Shown here: positions 7,217 to 10,759 of the stretch, piece after piece | How positions within the stretch are numbered: the first letter of the stretch is position 1 | Layout of the letters: each line of letters begins with the position of its first letter | DNA from: Clostridia bacterium | GTDB taxonomy: Bacteria; Bacillota_A; Clostridia; Oscillospirales; CAG-272 | NCBI GenBank assembly: GCA_017529175.1 | Contig: JAFXNX010000349.1 | Span: forward strand, 1 to 10,759 | Length of the DNA stretch: 10,759 nt | Reading direction: 5' to 3' | Position numbers and translations under genes: made by a program | The notes under the pieces: model-generated | The model's input: the letters and a program-made list of their open reading frames with translations, nothing else | Told to the model about the DNA's origin: nothing | The model's database searches: none

Positions 7217-7889
7217 CTTCTCCGCCTCCCGTCAGAACGCCGTCTTTGATATAAAAAATCTTTGAGGCGCGTCGCGCTATCTTTTCATCGTGAGTGATCA
7301 TAATGATCGTGCTTCCGGCGGAATTGAGTTTGCCGAAAAGCTCCATTACCTGCTCGCCGCTTACGGAGTCGAGCGCTCCCGTCGGCTCGTCCGCAAGCAG
7401 GACTCTCGGCTTGCCGACGATAGCTCTCGCGATCGCGACTCGCTGACACTGCCCGCCCGACAGCTGATCCGGTCTGTATTCTGTTCTGTCTTCAAGTCCG
7501 ACAGTCTTCAGGGCTTCGCGCGCCATTTCCCGTCTTTCGGATTTTTTAACGCCTCTGTAAAGCAGAGGAAGCGCCGCGTTGTCAAGAGCTGTCAGCTTCG
7601 GAAGAAGATTGAAAGTCTGAAATACAAAACCTATTTTTTCATTTCTTATGACTGCAAGTTCATTTGAGGCGCACGACGTTACGTCAACGCCGTCGAGAGA
7701 ATAGTCGCCCGACGTCGGAACGTCAAGGCAGCCTATAAGGTTCATAAGGGTCGTCTTTCCGCTTCCGGACGGTCCCATTATCGCAATATATTCACCGTCG
7801 GACACGTTAAGGGTAACGTCGTTCAGTATCCTTACCGTCGACTTTCCCATCGGATAATCCTTGCAGATATTTTTCATTTCAAGAAGCAT
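7209..7889 (-). CDS. ABC transporter ATP-binding protein, MacB/LolD/YknY type
   Basis: Cytosolic nucleotide-binding subunit that powers the permease encoded at 4412-5656. In 226 residues it carries Walker A GPSGSGKT (39-46), the Q-loop in FVFQTFNLLPKLT (Gln91), signature LSGGQ (143-147), Walker B VLLADEPTGALD (163-174) with Asp167 and catalytic Glu168, and the switch His200 in MITHD. The NLLPKLTALDNAALPLLYRG stretch is typical of the LolD/MacB group. The residue after the signature is Cys148, where Gln is usual (LSGGQCQR against LSGGQQQR); this is not a catalytic position. GGAGG lies six bases before the ATG. It starts 15 bases after the lipoprotein adaptor and overlaps the next gene by eight bases, so all are surely co-transcribed. 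Confidence 0.95.
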   Translation of the reverse strand: MLLEMKNICKDYPMGKSTVRILNDVTLNVSDGEYIAIMGPSGSGKTTLMNLIGCLDVPTSGDYSLDGVDVTSCASNELAVIRNEKIGFVFQTFNLLPKLTALDNAALPLLYRGVKKSERREMAREALKTVGLEDRTEYRPDQLSGGQCQRVAIARAIVGKPRVLLADEPTGALDSVSGEQVMELFGKLNSAGSTIIMITHDEKIARRASKIFYIKDGVLTGGGEDE

Positions 7890-7904
7890 ATCGTACCTCC
7901 GGCG

Positions 7905-8882
7905 TTATCCCGCGATCTTATCCGTATCAAAGGCAAAGCCGTCGATTTCTCCGATATCGTACACGTCATCCGAAACGGGCCCGCCGGGAACGCCTTCCGT
8001 CATAATATAGACGTGCTGACCGATGATAAGTCCGTCGGTATCGTCAAGCTCAACATAGAAAGGATATTTACTTGAAGTGTCGGCAGAGATACCCGCGGCG
8101 TAAGAGTCATAAAGATAAAACTCGTTCTCTCCGCTCTGTTCGGGCTTTTCAAGGTCTATTTTCGAGACGACGCCGCTCCATGTGCGCTCATCCATTCGAG
8201 ACTTGACAGTTACCGCGTCGCCGAGATTGATATCGGACATATTCATCTCGTTCACGTATCCCTGAACGCGCAGCGCACCCGTCTCTTTGATGACCATAAA
8301 CGGCTTCGGCTCGCCGTATTCGCTCGCTTCTCCGTTGTTGATCGAGCTTACGGTACCGTCAACGGGAGATACGTACTCCTTGTTCTCAAGAGTTGCCTCA
8401 AGATTCTCGATCTGCACGGTCTTTGATTTGATGTTGTATTCCGCTTCAAGGATCTCCGCTTCTTTTTCCTGTATCTCAAGAGAATACCTAAGCGCCTGAT
8501 CCTGCGGAGCTCTGTTCTTCTCAGCCTCAAGCAGATCCTTTGCTTCTTTAAGACTTTCAAGGTTCATACCGAGCTGCTCGAGTTCGAGCTTTGATCGCTC
8601 AAGGTCAAGCGTCGCTTTTTGCGTATCGTATATGAACAGAACGTCGCCCGCTTTAACAACGTCTCCGACGTTGACTGCGATCTCGGCTATGTCGTAATTG
8701 TCGTTCTTTTCTATTTTCGTTTCCCCCGACGATACGACGACTCCCGCAAAAGCGTTGAACTCCTCCCCGCCGTCGTATTCATCCGCGCTCTTGTTTGTCG
8801 TACCCGGATCTTTTCCGCATGACGCAAGAAGCGCAAGCGATGCGATAAGCGCAATAAAAACAATTAAACTGATGTGTTTCAT
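7905..8882 (-). CDS. Short HlyD/MacA-like adaptor lipoprotein
   Basis: First gene of the exporter operon. Its 325 residues begin with a lipoprotein signal peptide, hydrophobic core about 4-18 and lipobox LAS-Cys22, so the mature protein should be lipid-anchored outside the membrane. A lipoyl half-domain (about 64-87, EIAVNVGDVVKAGDVLFIYD), two coiled-coil arms (about 88-167, rich in Glu, Lys and Leu) and the second lipoyl half (about 170-182, YVSPVDGTVSSIN) follow, then a beta-barrel-like part (about 203-245). The protein ends soon after GLIIGQHVYIMTEG and lacks the membrane-proximal C-terminal region found in the other adaptor of this operon. I chose the ATG at 8880-8882, with AGAGGTGA before it, because the frame's 14 extra upstream codons would spoil the signal peptide. 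Confidence 0.88.
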   Translation of the reverse strand: MKHISLIVFIALIASLALLASCGKDPGTTNKSADEYDGGEEFNAFAGVVVSSGETKIEKNDNYDIAEIAVNVGDVVKAGDVLFIYDTQKATLDLERSKLELEQLGMNLESLKEAKDLLEAEKNRAPQDQALRYSLEIQEKEAEILEAEYNIKSKTVQIENLEATLENKEYVSPVDGTVSSINNGEASEYGEPKPFMVIKETGALRVQGYVNEMNMSDINLGDAVTVKSRMDERTWSGVVSKIDLEKPEQSGENEFYLYDSYAAGISADTSSKYPFYVELDDTDGLIIGQHVYIMTEGVPGGPVSDDVYDIGEIDGFAFDTDKIAG

Positions 8883-8921
8883 GATTTCACCTCTGTAATA
8901 TCGTTTATGTCGCAAGAAACA

Positions 8922-8939
8922 CAAACGCGTGCGCGTTCG
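8922..8939. promoter_or_regulatory. Operator-like palindrome at the start of the exporter operon
   Basis: CAAACGCGTGCGCGTTCG is an 18-bp near-palindrome: the inner AACGCG-TG-CGCGTT (8924-8937) is perfect apart from the two central bases, and the outermost pair also matches. It is GC-rich within an AT-rich gap and falls at about +3 to +20 from the transcription start predicted by the promoter at 8948-8975, where a bound repressor would block initiation. No regulator gene is in the window. Confidence 0.5.
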
Positions 8940-8947
8940 CGTCTCTT

Positions 8948-8975
8948 ATTCTATAATAAAAGACAGATTTTTGAA
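8948..8975 (-). promoter_or_regulatory. Candidate promoter of the exporter operon
   Basis: Minus-strand TTCAAA (8970-8975, four of six consensus bases) and TAGAAT (8948-8953, five of six) are spaced by 16 bases, about 65 bases before the lipoprotein ATG. It is a moderate match, supported by the terminator just upstream (8987-9032), which implies that a new transcript must begin here. Confidence 0.45.
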
Positions 8976-8986
8976 GAAAAGGTTGC

Positions 8987-9032
8987 AAAAAAATGATCGG
9001 GGCGCAATTTTTTTCAAATACGCCCCGGGATC
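8987..9032 (-). terminator. Terminator of the plsX-acpP operon
   Basis: GGGGCG (8999-9004) pairs with CGCCCC (9021-9026), and the stem can be extended by GATC on both sides with a two-base bulge. On the minus strand it is followed by GATCA and seven T (8987-8993), a textbook intrinsic terminator. It starts only a few bases past the acpP stop and isolates the lipid genes from the exporter operon. Confidence 0.85.
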
Positions 9033-9035
9033 TTA

Positions 9036-9260
9036 TTATTTGTGTTCGTCAAGATAATTCACGATATCCGAAACTTTATCAAATGTCGCGAGGGCTTCAT
9101 CCGGTATCGTTATTCCTTTTTCCTCTTCAAGAGTCATCAGAAGCTGCAAAATATCGAGCGAATCAGCTCCGAGGTCTCCTTTGATGCTCGAGTCGAGCGT
9201 GATCTTGCTCTCGTCACAGCGTAGCTGTTTTGCGAGAAGCACTTTTACTTCTTCAAACAT
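9036..9260 (-). CDS. acpP: Acyl carrier protein
   Basis: A 74-residue acidic helical protein with the phosphopantetheine attachment motif GADSLDILQL, attachment residue Ser34 (DSL, 33-35). Length and the pattern DSSIKGDLGADSLDILQLLM match fatty-acid-synthesis ACP. It carries growing acyl chains in the cytosol and hands acyl-ACP to enzymes such as PlsX, whose gene lies 43 bases upstream in the same direction. AAAGGA is eight bases before the ATG. Since it follows plsX and a GNAT-like gene rather than a polyketide or peptide-synthesis cluster, a housekeeping role is much more likely than a specialised one, although a second ACP elsewhere in the genome cannot be excluded. Confidence 0.92.
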   Translation of the reverse strand: MFEEVKVLLAKQLRCDESKITLDSSIKGDLGADSLDILQLLMTLEEEKGITIPDEALATFDKVSDIVNYLDEHK

Positions 9261-9303
9261 ATTAGTTTTCCTTTCGTATATCTACATTATATATTTATAT
9301 TAT

Positions 9304-10314
9304 TCAACCGTATATCTTTGAAAGAGTATCTCTTATGTTGCCGTTCAGACCGCTTTGCTGCATACGGTAAGCCTGCTCTATACACTTTTCGACCGAAGTC
9401 GCGTTTGAACTGCCGTGTCCTTTGACGACTATCTTCTCACTTCCGAGCAGAACGCTGCCTCCGTAATTGTGATAGTTCATGAATTCCTTTTCCTTCATGA
9501 ACATCTTTTTCATGAACGCGGCGCCGATCTTGTACTTAAAGCTTGAGTAAATATCGCGCTTCAACATTTTCAGCATCTCAAGGCACGCGCCCTCTGTGGA
9601 TTTGATGAGCACGTTGCCTGAAAAGCCGTCGCATACAATGAGATCGTACTTTCCGGAAAGCAGGTCGCGGCTCTCCATATTGCCCACGAAATTGATATAT
9701 TTACATTCGGAGAGCATCGGATAAGCGGCTTTTCTGAGGTCGTCCCCTTTCTCGGTCTCAACACCGACGTTCAGCATCGCGACTCTCGGATTCTCGACGC
9801 CGAAAGCGCCTTTCAAATACTCAGAGCCCATAATCGCAAACTGCAAGAGCATATCGGGGTTTACCGTCACGTTCGCGCCGCTGTCACAAACTCCGACGAT
9901 CCCGCCGCTCATAGTCGGCAGAATCGGGCAGAAAGCGGGACGTCTGACGTTCTCGATGCGCCCTATCCTGAGGGTTGCGGCGGCAACGAGCGCGCCGGTC
10001 GCGCCGGTCGACACCATGGCATTTATCGTCTCGTCTTCTCTTAGCATTTTTATGCCCTTGATCATAGAGCTTTCGCGCTTCAGTCTGATAGCGTCAGTCG
10101 GTTTGTCCTCTCCGGTTATTTCCTCCGGCGCGTGTACGACTTCCACTCTGTCGCTCGTAAACATACGCTGCTTGAGCTGTGCGTTGATCGTATGAGCGTC
10201 GCCCGTAAATACTACGTACAAATCGTCATATTTTTTAAGGGCGTTTATCGCGCCGTCTATATTTGCGGCGGGGCTGTGATCTCCACCGAGGCAGTCAACA
10301 ATGATCTTTATCAT
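9304..10314 (-). CDS. plsX: PlsX, phosphate acyltransferase (acyl-ACP:phosphate)
   Basis: Peripheral membrane enzyme that makes acyl-phosphate from acyl-ACP and phosphate, feeding PlsY for the first acylation of glycerol-3-phosphate. The 336-residue protein has the family blocks VDCLGGDHSP (6-15, usually DAMGGDxxP), STGATGALVAA (102-112), RPAF (125-128), CDSGANV (143-149), LNVGVETEKGDDL (181-193), VCDGFSGNVLIKSTEG (227-242), NYGGSVLLG (283-291) and VKGHGSSNA (297-305). The open frame runs 45 codons further upstream, over the end of the neighbouring gene; I chose the ATG at 10312-10314 because it begins the conserved strand (MIKIIVDCLGGD) and has GGAG eight bases before it. It lies 19 bases after the GNAT-like gene and 43 before acpP, an operon-like layout. 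Confidence 0.95.
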   Translation of the reverse strand: MIKIIVDCLGGDHSPAANIDGAINALKKYDDLYVVFTGDAHTINAQLKQRMFTSDRVEVVHAPEEITGEDKPTDAIRLKRESSMIKGIKMLREDETINAMVSTGATGALVAAATLRIGRIENVRRPAFCPILPTMSGGIVGVCDSGANVTVNPDMLLQFAIMGSEYLKGAFGVENPRVAMLNVGVETEKGDDLRKAAYPMLSECKYINFVGNMESRDLLSGKYDLIVCDGFSGNVLIKSTEGACLEMLKMLKRDIYSSFKYKIGAAFMKKMFMKEKEFMNYHNYGGSVLLGSEKIVVKGHGSSNATSVEKCIEQAYRMQQSGLNGNIRDTLSKIYG

Positions 10315-10333
10315 ATCGTCGCTCCGTTCGTTA

Positions 10334-10759
10334 TTACTCAGCGATCTTTTTAACGTATGAGCGGCGGCGTTTATGGCGCACCGCTTTGAATCTCTTCCAC
10401 TGATTCTGTATGCTGTAGTTGTCCTCGAGATTGAGGTTGGTCTCCGCATACAGTATACCGTCCTCGCCGAGCATTCTCATAAGACCCGCGGAGATTGCCG
10501 TGCTTATGCCGCGGTTCTCGTATTCCGGATCGACTCCGACGAGAGCGAGGTCGATTATCTCCGGCTTTTTGATAGCTTTGAGAATTCTTATCAGGGCGCC
10601 GGGCGTCAGATGTCCTCCCGACTTCTGTACCGCTTTTGCAAGAGACGGCATACAGAGCCCGAAGCAAACGACTTTGTTCTCGTTATTGAGTATGACGGCG
10701 GTATATTTGATATTGATAATCAGATTGAAGTTATCTATCAGCATCTTTCTCATACCGGC
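10334..10759 (-). CDS. GNAT-like (N-acyltransferase fold) protein, C-terminal part only
   Basis: The frame stays open to the right edge, so the 5' end is missing; the internal Met at 10753 is probably not the start. What is visible is a C-terminal GNAT-like region: a beta-strand pair (NLIINIKYTAVILNNENKVV), a helix-rich linker (GALIRILKAIKKPEIIDLAL), then the acetyl/acyl-CoA-binding-like turn GVDPEYENRGISTAI followed by a helix. The end has ETNLNLEDNYSIQNQW and a basic tail HKRRRSYVKKI. This resembles the uncharacterised YghO-type proteins of about 370-390 residues, from memory. The turn ENRGIS is a weakened form of the canonical Q/RxxGxG/A loop. Its position immediately upstream of plsX and acpP could suggest an acyl substrate, but that is inference only. 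Confidence 0.7.
   Translation of the reverse strand, partial: AGMRKMLIDNFNLIINIKYTAVILNNENKVVCFGLCMPSLAKAVQKSGGHLTPGALIRILKAIKKPEIIDLALVGVDPEYENRGISTAISAGLMRMLGEDGILYAETNLNLEDNYSIQNQWKRFKAVRHKRRRSYVKKIAE

Noticed and set aside
8922..8939. Palindrome read as a second SOS box (CGAAC...GTTTG)
   Set aside because: The half-sites are separated by eight bases, not the four required for LexA, so it is kept only as an operator of unknown regulator.
8952..8957. Plus-strand TATAAT upstream of the exporter operon
   Set aside because: No -35 at the proper distance and no plus-strand gene downstream.
9286..9291. TATAAT on the minus strand between plsX and acpP as an acpP promoter
   Set aside because: No -35-like hexamer at a suitable distance; the gap is simply AT-rich, although a weak internal promoter cannot be excluded.
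10315..10449. 45-codon N-terminal extension of PlsX
   Set aside because: It overlaps the end of the GNAT-like gene in another frame and precedes the conserved PlsX start, which has its own ribosome site.
1..10759. Mobile elements, CRISPR arrays, tRNA or rRNA genes
   Set aside because: No transposase or integrase frames, no terminal inverted repeats, no regularly spaced repeats and no tRNA-like cloverleaf were seen on either strand.

Overview
This window looks like chromosomal DNA of a Gram-positive (Firmicutes) bacterium, most likely an anaerobic Clostridia-type gut or rumen lineage. The evidence is: strong AAGGAGG-type ribosome binding sites; a glgC-glgD pair, where GlgD is the Firmicutes-type second subunit; a LexA with a CGAAC-N4-GTTYG-like SOS box; an acyl carrier protein in an operon with plsX; and a MacB/YknXYZ-like exporter in place of RND-type efflux. 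Genes are tightly packed, have roughly balanced base composition and favour ATA, GAC and GGA-type codons, while the gaps between operons are AT-rich. I see no phage, transposon, tRNA, rRNA or CRISPR signal.

Layout, left to right. (1) 1-1441, minus strand: the glycogen synthesis genes glgC (complete) and glgD (N-terminal 74 codons only, running off the left edge), coupled by a TAATG stop/start overlap and read from a good promoter at 1553-1581. (2) 1687-2427, minus strand: lexA with a strong terminator, and a promoter whose -35 is covered by a perfect-looking SOS box. (3) 2519-4413, plus strand: pckG, a GTP-type phosphoenolpyruvate carboxykinase, divergent from lexA with its own promoter and a terminator shared with the convergent operon. 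(4) 4412-8975, minus strand: a four-gene exporter operon of lipoprotein adaptor, ABC ATPase, membrane-anchored adaptor and FtsX/MacB-type permease. It starts at a candidate promoter with an 18-bp near-palindrome sitting at the predicted transcription start. (5) 8987-10759, minus strand: a lipid-related operon of a GNAT-like protein (C-terminal part only, cut by the right edge), plsX and acpP, ended by a hairpin terminator.

How the genes fit together. pckG makes phosphoenolpyruvate from oxaloacetate (or the reverse, in fermenters that fix CO2), and glgC/glgD make ADP-glucose for glycogen, so both belong to central carbon flow but are separately transcribed. PlsX makes acyl-phosphate from acyl-ACP, and AcpP is the carrier of those acyl chains, so these two form a functional unit for phospholipid synthesis. 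The exporter operon is self-contained: ATPase plus permease give the MacB-like core, and the two HlyD-like proteins are the extracytoplasmic adaptors.

Most of the window is ordinary housekeeping. The part most worth a second look is the exporter: it has two adaptors of unequal domain content, one a short lipoprotein lacking the usual C-terminal region and one membrane-anchored with an acidic domain inserted between its coiled-coil arms. It also has an orphan operator-like palindrome with no regulator gene beside it. Gene identities come from recognising motifs by eye; no database search was possible.
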